From NCBI RefSeq assembly GCF_003730295.1, contig NZ_QTSZ01000017.1:186001-250000 (forward strand): a stretch of DNA of 64,000 nt. Direction: 5' to 3'. Source of the DNA: Ornithinibacillus gellani. Lineage in GTDB: Bacteria > Bacillota > Bacilli > Bacillales > Amphibacillaceae. Shown one piece after another: positions 10,020 to 18,353 of the stretch (positions are counted from its first letter, which is position 1; every line of letters starts with the position of its first letter). Both the position numbers and the translations under genes were made by a program. The notes below the pieces were generated by a model, which saw only the letters and a program-made list of their open reading frames with translations, did not search any database and was not told where the DNA came from.

Positions 10020-10826
10020 TTATATATAACCAATAAATCCTAGCATTCTTCCCGTTTGCCCCTGATCACGTCGATGCGAAAAAAATAAGTCATGATCTGC
10101 AAAAGTACAAAAGCTAGTAATATCTATATTATGACGAAGTACCCCTGTTTGTAAAAGATTTTCAACATTAAGCGCCTTTAAATCCAATAAATATTGATTT
10201 TCACCCATTTTTTCTGTCGTTTTTTGCTTTTCCGATTCAGACAGATGGGAAATGACATGATTATCTACACGGTAGTGCGGCTTTGTGATACAGGGACCAA
10301 TCGCAACCTTTATGGTTGAAGGATCTACCCCTTTTTCCTGCAGGGTAGCTACCATTTCTCCAGCGATATTCCCAACTGTTCCTTTCCAGCCTGCGTGGGC
10401 AATCCCAATATATCCAGTAGGTGGATCAAAAAAGAAAATAGGTGTACAATCTGCATAAAAAGCGGTACATAAAATGCCTGTCTGATTCGTCATCAAACCA
10501 TCTGTATCTTTAAGTGTCGTTTCTACAGTAGTAGCCCCTTTTCCTTTATCTTCATCACCGACCACTTTAACCCGCACCCCATGTGTTTGTTCACCGGCAA
10601 CCCAGGTATCTAATGCTAGTCCAAGTGAATTTGCTAATTTTCTACGATTTTGAAGGACATGTTCCTGATGATCTGCAACATGTAATCCCATGTTCATGCT
10701 GGTGAATACTCCCTGACTATAACCGGCACGACGTGTGGTAAAACCAACCCGTAATCTAGGTTGCAGCTGTTGCCATGATGTTAGTTGTAAAAAAGATGCA
10801 TCTTTTTGTTCAAATATGTCACCCAT
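10020..10826 (-). CDS. pgeF: peptidoglycan editing factor / multicopper polyphenol oxidoreductase family YlmD
   Basis: The family (PgeF, LACC1-like) has purine nucleoside-cleaving activity and, in E. coli, limits mis-incorporation of serine in peptidoglycan. The 268-residue product carries the conserved metal-binding residues in GEQTHG, YADCTPIFF and IAHAGWKGT, plus SFFSHRRDQG-like DLFFSHRRDQGQTGRM at the end. It immediately precedes ylmE (30 bp). The location next to division genes matches B. subtilis ylmD. Which reaction it performs here cannot be read from sequence. Confidence 0.92.
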   Translation of the reverse strand: MGDIFEQKDASFLQLTSWQQLQPRLRVGFTTRRAGYSQGVFTSMNMGLHVADHQEHVLQNRRKLANSLGLALDTWVAGEQTHGVRVKVVGDEDKGKGATTVETTLKDTDGLMTNQTGILCTAFYADCTPIFFFDPPTGYIGIAHAGWKGTVGNIAGEMVATLQEKGVDPSTIKVAIGPCITKPHYRVDNHVISHLSESEKQKTTEKMGENQYLLDLKALNVENLLQTGVLRHNIDITSFCTFADHDLFFSHRRDQGQTGRMLGFIGYI

Positions 10827-10882
10827 GTTTCACCCGTCCTTTATTTAACGTATCTTCTCATCATTTTATCACATTTTATCAA

Positions 10883-11155
10883 TTAATATCGATTTGATTC
10901 CTGAATGTATAGTTGGGGACCGTCTGGTTCTTCAACTAGGATAACATCAGCTCCAATCGTAACAATTTGATTCCAATAAATCAGAAGTTCTTCCGCTTTT
11001 CCAAAGAATGACCCCTTCGCTTCTCGCATTTGCAAAATAATTGCTAGAATTCGTCCTTGTTCAGGATCAATTTCCAAATCAATAATATGCCCCAGCCTTC
11101 TTCCATCGTTAATGACAATCACTTCTTTTATTTGCAGCTCCGATAATCTGACCAT
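10883..11155 (-). CDS. ylmC: PRC-barrel protein, YlmC/YmxH family
   Basis: A 90-residue PRC-barrel domain protein, with RLSELQIKEVIVINDGRRLG at the N-terminus and IIDLEIDPEQGRI following. The YlmC/YmxH group is widespread in spore formers and often adjacent to ylmD or sporulation genes; its function is unknown. The ribosome-binding site is a long G-run (GGGGG) upstream of ATG 11153-11155. It lies between sigG, whose terminator precedes it, and ylmD. Confidence 0.87.
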   Translation of the reverse strand: MVRLSELQIKEVIVINDGRRLGHIIDLEIDPEQGRILAIILQMREAKGSFFGKAEELLIYWNQIVTIGADVILVEEPDGPQLYIQESNRY

Positions 11156-11334
11156 TTTGTCGCCCCCTTTTCCAATGTATATGCTAAGCTTGAAGAAATT
11201 TTAACTAGGAGTCCATTTTAGTCACTCCAACCATACAAGACTTGCACATATGAAAATGGCAAAAGGGTGAGACTATGTAAAAGCTCTTCCGTTGAAGGGA
11301 AAGCTAGACCCTCGAATTCTATATTTTCCATGAG

Positions 11335-11370
11335 AAAAACCCCTTCGAAAATAATTCAAAAGGGGTTTTT
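11335..11370 (-). terminator. terminator downstream of sigG
   Basis: A hairpin with arms AAAAACCCCTT and AAGGGGTTTTT follows the sigG stop. Because both flanks are A/T tracts it could act in both directions. It separates sigG from ylmC. Confidence 0.88.
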
Positions 11371-11390
11371 CCTACAAGTACTTCATAACG

Positions 11391-12170
11391 TTATTCAAAC
11401 ATATCTTTATTTAATTGTGTTATTGCTGACTTTTCCAGCCGTGAAACCTGAGCTTGAGAAATGCCTATTTCATCTGCTACCTCCATTTGTGTTTTCCCTT
11501 GGAAAAATCGCTTATTTAATATGAGCTTTTCTCGTTCATTAAGTTGGAGCATACCTTCTTTAATGGATAAATGATCTACCCAGGATTCATCCTTGTCCTT
11601 ATCATCACTTATTTGATCCATAACATAAATTGGATCCCCACCATCATTGTAAATTGGCTCAAATAAAGAAACTGGATCCTGAATGGCATCCATGGCAAAT
11701 ACAATGTCTGAATGCGGAATTCCCATTTCTTCTGCAATTTCAGTTGCAGTCGGCTCGCGTGAGGTTTTACTGATTAGTTTTTCTCTCACTTGTAATGCTT
11801 TATAAGCAATATCCCTAAGCGATCGCGATACACGAATCGGATTATTGTCGCGCAAGTACCTGCGAATCTCACCAATAATCATGGGGACTGCGTATGTAGA
11901 GAAACGAACGTTATGACTTAAATCGAAGTTATCAATCGATTTCATTAAGCCAATACAACCGACCTGAAATAAATCATCGACATATTCACCACGGTTGTTG
12001 AAACGTTGGATGACACTTAATACGAGTCGCAGATTCCCATTAATGAGTTCCTCACGAGCCGACAATTCCCCTCCTTGCATTTTTACAAATAACTTTCGCA
12101 TTTCGTCATTCTTCAGCACTGGAAGCTTTGCTGTATCCACTCCACATATTACGACCTTATGTCTTGTCAT
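11391..12170 (-). CDS. sigG: late forespore sigma factor SigG
   Basis: SigG drives late forespore transcription after engulfment. The 259-residue protein opens with KVVICGVDTAKLPVLKNDEM, the SigG-specific N-terminus that binds anti-sigma CsfB/SpoIIAB. Region 2 includes GEYVDDLFQVGCIGLMKSID, region 3 a central segment, and region 4.2 ends GKTQMEVADEIGISQAQVSR. ATG at 12168-12170 has GGGAGGG 6 nt upstream; longer frames reach into the promoter. B. subtilis uses GTG here, this gene uses ATG. It lies 121 bp behind sigE and has its own forespore-type promoter in that gap. Confidence 0.97.
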   Translation of the reverse strand: MTRHKVVICGVDTAKLPVLKNDEMRKLFVKMQGGELSAREELINGNLRLVLSVIQRFNNRGEYVDDLFQVGCIGLMKSIDNFDLSHNVRFSTYAVPMIIGEIRRYLRDNNPIRVSRSLRDIAYKALQVREKLISKTSREPTATEIAEEMGIPHSDIVFAMDAIQDPVSLFEPIYNDGGDPIYVMDQISDDKDKDESWVDHLSIKEGMLQLNEREKLILNKRFFQGKTQMEVADEIGISQAQVSRLEKSAITQLNKDMFE

Positions 12171-12227
12171 TCTGTACCCTCCCGGTTGGAGATGCTGTTC
12201 ATGGACAGTATCTCCGCACAAAAGGGA

Positions 12228-12257
12228 AATTATGCAGGGAATAATAGACATCATTCA
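12228..12257 (-). promoter_or_regulatory. forespore (SigF/SigG-type) promoter of sigG
   Basis: On the minus strand TGAATG (12252-12257) and CATAATT (12228-12234) are separated by 17 bp, close to the SigF/SigG consensus TGAATA-17-CATACTA. A 5' leader of about 50 nt follows, containing a hairpin GGAGAT/ATCTCC (12186-12218). Upstream of the promoter, CCCTCC (12267-12272) is complementary to the Shine-Dalgarno GGAGGG, so a read-through transcript from sigE could mask it, although only 6 bp pair. Confidence 0.68.
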
Positions 12258-12291
12258 CGAATAAATGGAGGGATTAAGTATAACTAAAGGG

Positions 12292-13011
12292 CTACACCAT
12301 TTTATTAAATTCTTTTTTCAATCGACGAATAATCTTCTTCTCCAAGCGGGAAATATAGGATTGAGAAATGCCAAGTAAATCAGCGACATCCTTCTGGGTT
12401 TTCTCCTCCTTGCCGACAAGGCCAAAGCGCAACTCCATAATTTGCTGCTCCCGATCATTTAATTGGGATAGTGCTTTTTTTAATAAATGCTTATCGACTT
12501 TCGTTTCTAAATCCCTCGTAATAATATCCTCATCTGTTCCGAGCACATCTGAAAGTAATAATTCATTCCCATCCCAGTCAATGTTTAATGGTTCATCAAA
12601 AGATATTTCGGATTTTAATTTATTATTGCGACGTAAAAACATGAGAATTTCATTTTCGATACAACGGGACGCATAGGTGGCAAGTTTTATCTTTTTTTCC
12701 GGATTGAAAGTATTGACTGCCTTAATAAGCCCAATTGTACCAATACTAATTAAATCCTCAATATTGATACCCGTATTTTCAAATTTACGAGCAATGTATA
12801 CGACAAGACGTAAATTCCTTTCAATAAGCATCGCACGTGCAGCCTTATCACCCTTTGGAAGCAGAATAAGTAGCTCTCTTTCCTCCTCTTTGGATAGAGG
12901 TGGCGGCAGTGCCTCCCTGCCCCCGATATAATAAATTTCATCAGACTTCATTCCAAGTTTAATTAACAAGCGATAAAAGAATAATTTTGATTTAAGCTTC
13001 AACTGAATCAA
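12292..13011 (-). CDS. sigE: pro-SigE, early mother-cell sigma factor
   Basis: SigE directs early mother-cell gene expression. The 239-residue precursor has the amphipathic, membrane-associating pro-sequence [20 protein letters not shown] that SpoIIGA removes near [10 protein letters not shown] (about residue 27). Region 2 has [20 protein letters not shown] and [14 protein letters not shown]; region 4 ends [20 protein letters not shown]. The start is TTG (13009-13011), with AGGAGG 8 nt upstream. It is 20 bp after spoIIGA in the same direction, forming the spoIIG operon. Confidence 0.97.
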   Translation of the reverse strand: MIQLKLKSKLFFYRLLIKLGMKSDEIYYIGGREALPPPLSKEEERELLILLPKGDKAARAMLIERNLRLVVYIARKFENTGINIEDLISIGTIGLIKAVNTFNPEKKIKLATYASRCIENEILMFLRRNNKLKSEISFDEPLNIDWDGNELLLSDVLGTDEDIITRDLETKVDKHLLKKALSQLNDREQQIMELRFGLVGKEEKTQKDVADLLGISQSYISRLEKKIIRRLKKEFNKMV

Positions 13012-13031
13012 CTTGCCTACCTCCTAATCTA

Positions 13032-13952
13032 TTATGCTGGGTGTACAGCTTCCAATTGAATGATTTGTGGGTGTAGCAAGCACTGATACGCGTAATCCTT
13101 TACCAAATGCTGAAACTGAATGCCAATGAGCACACGGTTGGTTTCGATGTTTCCAGAGTGATAGTTTATAACAATCTGATCTGGTCTCAGTGCCAAAAGA
13201 AAACCATTTTTACCTGCTACCCCATAATAAGGAATGAGCTGTATGATAGATTCCCACCCATTCGGAATTTGATCCATTTCCAAATGTTCATATGCCCGCT
13301 CCATTTGCAGCCATTCTTCATCTGTAAACCATTGTGACAAAAAGCCAGCATCACAAATCACGACTGGCTTTTTACTGATTGGATCTACTAACTGATTCCC
13401 ACTATCTAAAAAACCAGCAGTTGAAAACGTGATATCCTTCATCGTGATAGATACTGGATAAAGCTGATCATATCGCAATTTTTCAACAGCGTGCCTGTCC
13501 ATGCGTTGCTTTGTGAAGTACCAAATAATCGGAAAGCCGATGATTACAAAGCTCCAGCTTATCGGATCACCAAATCCACCCTGATACGTTAAAAAACCTA
13601 AATTGGATAACGCAAATGGACGCTGAAGCATAAAGTGCGCCGCAAATAATCCACCTCCTACTGAAAATGATACGAAGTAAAACAATAGTACCAATTTCAT
13701 CAAACGTGTGAGGGAACGATAACCAAAGCTGCATATAATGATGAAAAAGGCATAGCATATCTTACCAATTGGACTTACCAATACAGCGTCTGGGAAAAAA
13801 ATCGTAATAGGCACGAGCAATGATGCAACCAACGCTCCGAAAGCCAGTCTGATTTTTGGAACACGCTGCTTCGCGAGTATTTGAACGAGCATCAACAGCA
13901 TCATATCCAGAATAAAATTTAATAGCCAGACCGCATCCAGATAGATTTCCAT
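13032..13952 (-). CDS. spoIIGA: SpoIIGA, pro-SigE processing protease
   Basis: SpoIIGA is a membrane aspartic protease that cleaves pro-SigE in the mother cell when signalled by forespore SpoIIR. The 306-residue product has about five transmembrane segments in residues 1-145 and a soluble protease domain. The catalytic DSG motif FLDSGNQLVDP places Asp at residue 183, as in B. subtilis. The start at MEIYLDAVWL follows a GAGGGAG ribosome-binding site; an open frame extends a little further upstream without one. It is the first gene of the spoIIG operon. Confidence 0.96.
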   Translation of the reverse strand: MEIYLDAVWLLNFILDMMLLMLVQILAKQRVPKIRLAFGALVASLLVPITIFFPDAVLVSPIGKICYAFFIIICSFGYRSLTRLMKLVLLFYFVSFSVGGGLFAAHFMLQRPFALSNLGFLTYQGGFGDPISWSFVIIGFPIIWYFTKQRMDRHAVEKLRYDQLYPVSITMKDITFSTAGFLDSGNQLVDPISKKPVVICDAGFLSQWFTDEEWLQMERAYEHLEMDQIPNGWESIIQLIPYYGVAGKNGFLLALRPDQIVINYHSGNIETNRVLIGIQFQHLVKDYAYQCLLHPQIIQLEAVHPA

Positions 13953-14054
13953 TCTGCTCCCTCTCTTCCGGTCCAAACGAAATTTCACATGCCAATTCCA
14001 TGCTAGCAGCCTATTCTGGTTGTTCTATCGCACGCTCAAACGGACATTATGTAG

Positions 14055-14087
14055 AGTATAGCTCATCCTAAAAGCAAAGTCTGTCAC
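14055..14087 (-). promoter_or_regulatory. candidate spoIIG promoter with wide spacer
   Basis: The minus strand has GTGACA (14082-14087) and TATACT (14055-14060) separated by 21 bp. An abnormally long spacer is the known hallmark of the SigA/Spo0A-dependent spoIIG promoter of B. subtilis. About 50 bp further upstream, the plus strand at 14135-14141 reads TGTCGGA, one mismatch from the Spo0A box TGTCGAA. Assignment is by inference from position and spacing. Confidence 0.6.
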
Positions 14088-14233
14088 TTCTTGTATGCAT
14101 AAACAGACTAATTTCAACTAGTTATCAGTTATTCTGTCGGAAGAATTAAACCAGGATAGACAAACTTTTTTTACTATTATTTTTTCAAAAGCTGTATCCC
14201 TTCCTCGGTTAAATTCACATATACTAAAAAATT

Positions 14234-14585
14234 TTGAAACCAAAGCCTGGAAAAACACAAAAAGGAGTTTCGGTAAAAGAATTTTACTGAAACTCCTTTT
14301 ATTGGATTGGTCTCAACCACCATGTTTTTCACTTTTCTCTATCGTTTTCGGACACAGCTGGTCCTGTAGCAGTCTTCCACCTTATGAAATGTAGACATAC
14401 AAAAAAGTACGCTCTGGTGAAAGAAAGGTATCTACTCCATAACCCACCGAAGTGCGCCTTATGAAAATAAACTAATATTGAATTTATGAACACATGCTGC
14501 AAGTTCAAAATAAAAAATGGTCATGTTTATCTTTTCGTGATAAACATGACCATTTTTTCATGATGAGAGACTCATTATGTCCCAG
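14234..14585 (-). mobile_element. MITE-like element, copy B (352 bp), no coding capacity
   Basis: The element (oriented on the minus strand) starts with CTGGGACATAATGAGTCTCT at 14585, next to a perfect hairpin GGTCATGTTTATC/GATAAACATGACC (14519-14552). It ends after a second hairpin with arms AAAGGAGTTTC and GAAACTCCTTT (14259-14301). The far terminus is decayed (GGTTTCAA where copy A has TGTCCCAG). It aligns along most of its length with 48149-48968 and partly with 39262-39520. Its first hairpin begins about 45 bp after the ftsZ stop and probably serves as the ftsZ terminator. The rest of the 13953-14603 gap holds the spoIIG promoter. Confidence 0.75.
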
Positions 14586-14603
14586 CACCTATGTCATTCG
14601 TGA

Positions 14604-15734
14604 TTAACGAATATGTCTTCTGTTTCGATTTCTTAGGAAGGTTGGGATATCTAATGCGTCATCCTCTTCCTGACTAGGCATGTCCTGTGGAGCATCTCTT
14701 GGCGGCTCTTCCATTGGTCTGGATGGCTGCTGATGATGTTTCATGACAGGCCTTGATTTCGGTATTGCTTCCGCACGCTTTGTTTCGTCGAAGCCAGTTG
14801 CAATCACCGTGACAATAATTTCATCTTTCAAATTCTCGTTAATAACAGAACCAAAGATAACATTCACTTCGTCATCTGCTGCAGAAGTAACTAAATCAGC
14901 TGCTTCCTGAACCTCAAATAAGCTCAGGTTGGCTCCACCGGTAATATTCATAAGAATTCCATGTGCACCATCGATTGAAGTCTCCAATAATGGTGAGGAA
15001 ATAGCTTTTTTAGCCGCTTCCGTTGCACGGTTTTCACCAGTTGCAACACCAATTCCCATGAGTGCAGAACCTTTATCAAACATAATTGTTTTGACGTCAG
15101 CAAAGTCCACGTTAATTAATCCTGGCTTAGCAATTAAGTCAGAAATACCTTGAACACCTTGACGCAGTACATTATCTGCCTCTCTAAATGCTTCTAGCAT
15201 TGGCGTATTTTTATCAACAATTTCCAATAAGCGATCATTCGGAATGACAATAAGTGTATCGACATTGTTCTTCAATGACTCGATACCGGAAACGGCTTGG
15301 GTAGAGCGTCTTCTTCCTTCGAACGAAAATGGTCTTGTTACAACACCTACTGTTAATGCACCTAGTTCTTTCGCTATTTGTGCAATGACAGGTGCTGCTC
15401 CAGTACCTGTACCGCCACCCATTCCGGCGGTTACAAAGATCATATCTGCCCCTTCCAGCACTTCCTCAATCTGTTCCTTACTTTCTTCAGCAGCCTTTTT
15501 TCCTACTTCAGGATTAGCACCTGCGCCCAATCCACGAGTTAATTTACCGCCAATTTGCAGCTTTATTTCCGCTTTTGATAGATTCAACGCCTGTGCATCC
15601 GTGTTTACTGCAATAAATTCAACACCTTCTACCCCATGCTCTATCATTCGGTTCACAGCGTTATTACCGCCGCCACCTACACCAATTACTTTTATTGTTG
15701 CCAGTTGGTCTATATTTGTATCAAACTCTAACAT
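14604..15734 (-). CDS. ftsZ: cell division GTPase FtsZ
   Basis: FtsZ polymerises into the Z-ring. The 376-residue protein contains [15 protein letters not shown] (residues 16-30), the tubulin signature GGGTGTG at about 106-112, the T7 loop region [11 protein letters not shown] near 207-217, and a proline/charge-rich linker. The conserved C-terminal peptide [12 protein letters not shown], which binds FtsA and SepF, closes the protein. It lies 96 bp behind ftsA. The bpr gene found downstream in B. subtilis is missing; a MITE-like element takes its place. Confidence 0.98.
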   Translation of the reverse strand: MLEFDTNIDQLATIKVIGVGGGGNNAVNRMIEHGVEGVEFIAVNTDAQALNLSKAEIKLQIGGKLTRGLGAGANPEVGKKAAEESKEQIEEVLEGADMIFVTAGMGGGTGTGAAPVIAQIAKELGALTVGVVTRPFSFEGRRRSTQAVSGIESLKNNVDTLIVIPNDRLLEIVDKNTPMLEAFREADNVLRQGVQGISDLIAKPGLINVDFADVKTIMFDKGSALMGIGVATGENRATEAAKKAISSPLLETSIDGAHGILMNITGGANLSLFEVQEAADLVTSAADDEVNVIFGSVINENLKDEIIVTVIATGFDETKRAEAIPKSRPVMKHHQQPSRPMEEPPRDAPQDMPSQEEDDALDIPTFLRNRNRRHIR

Positions 15735-15830
15735 TTTCCGTTCCTCCTCATATGCAAAGTAACAAGAGTTTTAAATCAAACTGTATCTTTAGAATCGACT
15801 ATTGAAATTCAACTCGAATTCTAGGAACGT

Positions 15831-17114
15831 CTAGTCAAAAAAGTATTTGAAAATATTTGCAAAGCCAGATTCTTTTTTCTTTGTTTCCTTTGATTCGTTT
15901 GATTTTGATTGCTGTTTTTTAATTCTTTTTGGTCTGACATCGTTTGGTTCCCCAATAACAGATGGAAATAAATCTTTTCCTTGTATTTTCGCATTATGAT
16001 AGGCAAATTGCAAGATTCCAACACCTGCAGTAAACTGTGGTTCCCTTACGCCTATGTAATCTGGAATAGCAATTCGTACATTTGCACGGAATAGATCCTC
16101 TCCAAGCTCTAACACACCGGGCATCTTCACTGTTCCACCTGTCAGCACATAACCGCCAGGAAGATCACGATAACCCATTTTTCTTATTTCACGTTCCGCA
16201 TAAGCAAACATTTCTTCCATTCTAGCTTCAATCATATCTGCTACTTGCAGTTGATTATAGGACTGTTTTGTATTGCTTCCAATGATGGTTGCTTCAAAAA
16301 TCTCATCTTCTCTTGCCTCATCGTAAAAGGCATGTCCATAATTGACTTTAATATCCTCTGCTTCGCTCGTTGTTGTCCGAAGACCTATAGATATGTCCTT
16401 CGTAATATTATCTCCACCAAGTGGTACAACGCTTGTTGCAGCAAGATGATCATTTTCAAAAATAGATACAGTTGTGCACCCGCCGCCAATATCAATTAAC
16501 GCAACACCAAGGGTTCTCTCATCCTTGGACAATGCGACAGATCCAGATGCTAGTGGCTGCAAGCAAATATCTGACACTTTCAAACCAGCACGTTCTACAC
16601 ACTTTAATATGTTATGTAAAACGGTTTTGGCACAGGTAATGATGGTTCCTTCCATCTCCAAGCGTACGCCAATCATACCCCTTGGATCAGTAATTTCATC
16701 AAGCCCGTCCACTATAAATTGTTTCGGGATTACGTCAATGATCTCGCGCTCAGGCGGTATGGATATCACCTGTGCACCATCAATCACCCTTGTGACATCC
16801 TCGTCACTTATTTCACGATTTTCACTTTGTACAGCAACCACACCGTGACATGGCTGCAGTTGAATATGATTTCCATTAATACCTACAACAACACTATCAA
16901 TCTGCATACCCACCATACGTTCTGCTTGTTCAATCGCAGAACGAATCGATTGAACTGTTTGGTCGATATCTACAATAGCACCTTTTCGCATGCCATTAGA
17001 CTTCGCAGATCCTACACCGATTATATTTAATGAGTCGTTTAAAACCTCTCCAACTATTACTTTGATTTGTGCTGTACCTATATCTAGACTTACCAGTACT
17101 TCACTGTTGCTCAA
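15831..17114 (-). CDS. ftsA: cell division protein FtsA
   Basis: FtsA is an actin-fold ATPase that tethers FtsZ to the membrane. The 427-residue protein begins SNSEVLVSLDIGTAQIKVIV with the phosphate-1 loop, has LIDIGGGCTTVSIF (phosphate-2) in the middle and LTGGTVKMPGV. The C-terminus is Lys/Ser-rich and ends in the amphipathic helix GFANIFKYFFD. The best start is TTG (17112-17114), with GGAGG 9 nt upstream; this matches B. subtilis FtsA, and the longer frame has no ribosome-binding site. Genes sbp, ylxW and ylxX, found between divIB and ftsA in B. subtilis, are absent. Confidence 0.96.
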   Translation of the reverse strand: MSNSEVLVSLDIGTAQIKVIVGEVLNDSLNIIGVGSAKSNGMRKGAIVDIDQTVQSIRSAIEQAERMVGMQIDSVVVGINGNHIQLQPCHGVVAVQSENREISDEDVTRVIDGAQVISIPPEREIIDVIPKQFIVDGLDEITDPRGMIGVRLEMEGTIITCAKTVLHNILKCVERAGLKVSDICLQPLASGSVALSKDERTLGVALIDIGGGCTTVSIFENDHLAATSVVPLGGDNITKDISIGLRTTTSEAEDIKVNYGHAFYDEAREDEIFEATIIGSNTKQSYNQLQVADMIEARMEEMFAYAEREIRKMGYRDLPGGYVLTGGTVKMPGVLELGEDLFRANVRIAIPDYIGVREPQFTAGVGILQFAYHNAKIQGKDLFPSVIGEPNDVRPKRIKKQQSKSNESKETKKKESGFANIFKYFFD

Positions 17115-17202
17115 CGAAAGGCACCTCCAATTCAAATGCATCCTAAAAAGTAAATCTCTTTTAGATGTTTTCATTCCATATTAATCACTTTTATTGACAT
17201 AC

Positions 17203-17233
17203 TATAATCTATTATATTATATGAGTTTGTCAA
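17203..17233 (-). promoter_or_regulatory. candidate ftsA promoter region
   Basis: A minus-strand TTGACA (17228-17233) faces a plus-strand TTGACA (17203-17208) across a short AT-rich stretch with several TATAAT/TATATT-like hexamers. Exact -10 assignment is uncertain: the minus strand offers only a weak hexamer at 16-17 bp spacing and TATAGT at 21 bp. Confidence 0.35.
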
Positions 17234-17386
17234 AAAAAGAAATATATATTAACTAATTCCATAAAAAACTATTTAATCCTTCCATTTCCTTGATTTTCAT
17301 AAAATTCCCATCCAATTCCATGAATATTTCGTTCCACTAAACTATTCGAAAGAAACCGGTGAATTATGTCTTGCTGGAAGAATTTT

Positions 17387-18172
17387 TTACTCCTCTTCCG
17401 CATCCTCTTCTTTCGGAGGTTGCACGTCATTAAAATCCTCAAAATATGCGCCAACACCGATGTGGACAATTCCCTTGCTTCCTGGTTCCAGCTGGGCGGC
17501 AATCGAAGGATAGATCTTCATTTTTTCTGCAAAATCTCGGACGGTACTAGAAACAATTAAACCATCATTCATATACAATTTAATTTTATTTTTATTTTTC
17601 TCCTCAGGAGCCCAATATACCTCGGAGATCATATTAAGAATTCCTTTTGGTAATTTACTTAATTCCTCTGTCATACGATTTAAATAGGCTTCTTCTGTAA
17701 AATCTAAAATTAATGGCGCATCTCCACTAATCGTTTTTCCCGCATGATTGGTCAGGACTGTTCCATTTTCGATAATTGGATAATAACGATCCTTTTCCCG
17801 AATATAGCCGACACGCTTATATTCCGCTATGGAGATTTCTACTGTCCAAGGGAGCTTCCGTTTTACTTTAACGGATTCAACGACGGGCTTCTTTTGGAAC
17901 GCTTCTTCTATTTCTCCCGTGCTAATTGTCCAGATATTTGTCTTGGTAGACAATCCGCTGATCTCCAATGCCTCATCATCTGTTAGAAACACATTGCCGT
18001 TTAATGAAATGGTTTTGATATGGCTAAGTGGTGATTGAAGATAGACAATAATAGCCAATAAGAAGAAAAAAATAGAAAGGTAGAATATGAGACGACGATT
18101 CGCCTTCTTTTTTCGAGCTTGTTTCAATTTTGGGATGCGATCCTCGATTGAAACAACATTTTTTTTGTTCAT
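17387..18172 (-). CDS. divIB: cell division protein DivIB (FtsQ)
   Basis: DivIB joins FtsL and DivIC to stabilise and regulate septal peptidoglycan synthesis. The 261-residue bitopic protein has a basic cytoplasmic N-terminus, one transmembrane helix at about residues 28-46, a POTRA domain (LSHIKTISLNGNVFLTDDE onward) and a beta domain with WTVEISIAEYKRVGYI. An acidic C-terminal tail (EEDAEEE) completes it. Its upstream neighbour is spoVE directly: murG and murB, which normally intervene, are not here. Confidence 0.93.
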   Translation of the reverse strand: MNKKNVVSIEDRIPKLKQARKKKANRRLIFYLSIFFFLLAIIVYLQSPLSHIKTISLNGNVFLTDDEALEISGLSTKTNIWTISTGEIEEAFQKKPVVESVKVKRKLPWTVEISIAEYKRVGYIREKDRYYPIIENGTVLTNHAGKTISGDAPLILDFTEEAYLNRMTEELSKLPKGILNMISEVYWAPEEKNKNKIKLYMNDGLIVSSTVRDFAEKMKIYPSIAAQLEPGSKGIVHIGVGAYFEDFNDVQPPKEEDAEEE

Positions 18173-18353
18173 CTCTTTCTTCCTTTTTTATGTATAGTCT
18201 ATTGTTACCATATAAAACAACACCAAAAATGTTACTTACATGAATTATACCATAATATACCCCCTATTATCACCATACAATCCATAGATTCCCCACTATT
18301 TTTATATACAAACATGCACCGCAGTCAAAAATGAGCTGCGGTGCAAGAAAAAA

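Noticed and set aside
15244-15762. 172-residue plus-strand open frame antisense to ftsZ
   Set aside because: Composition is Pro/Ser/Ala-rich as expected for the complement of the FtsZ reading frame; no start signal.
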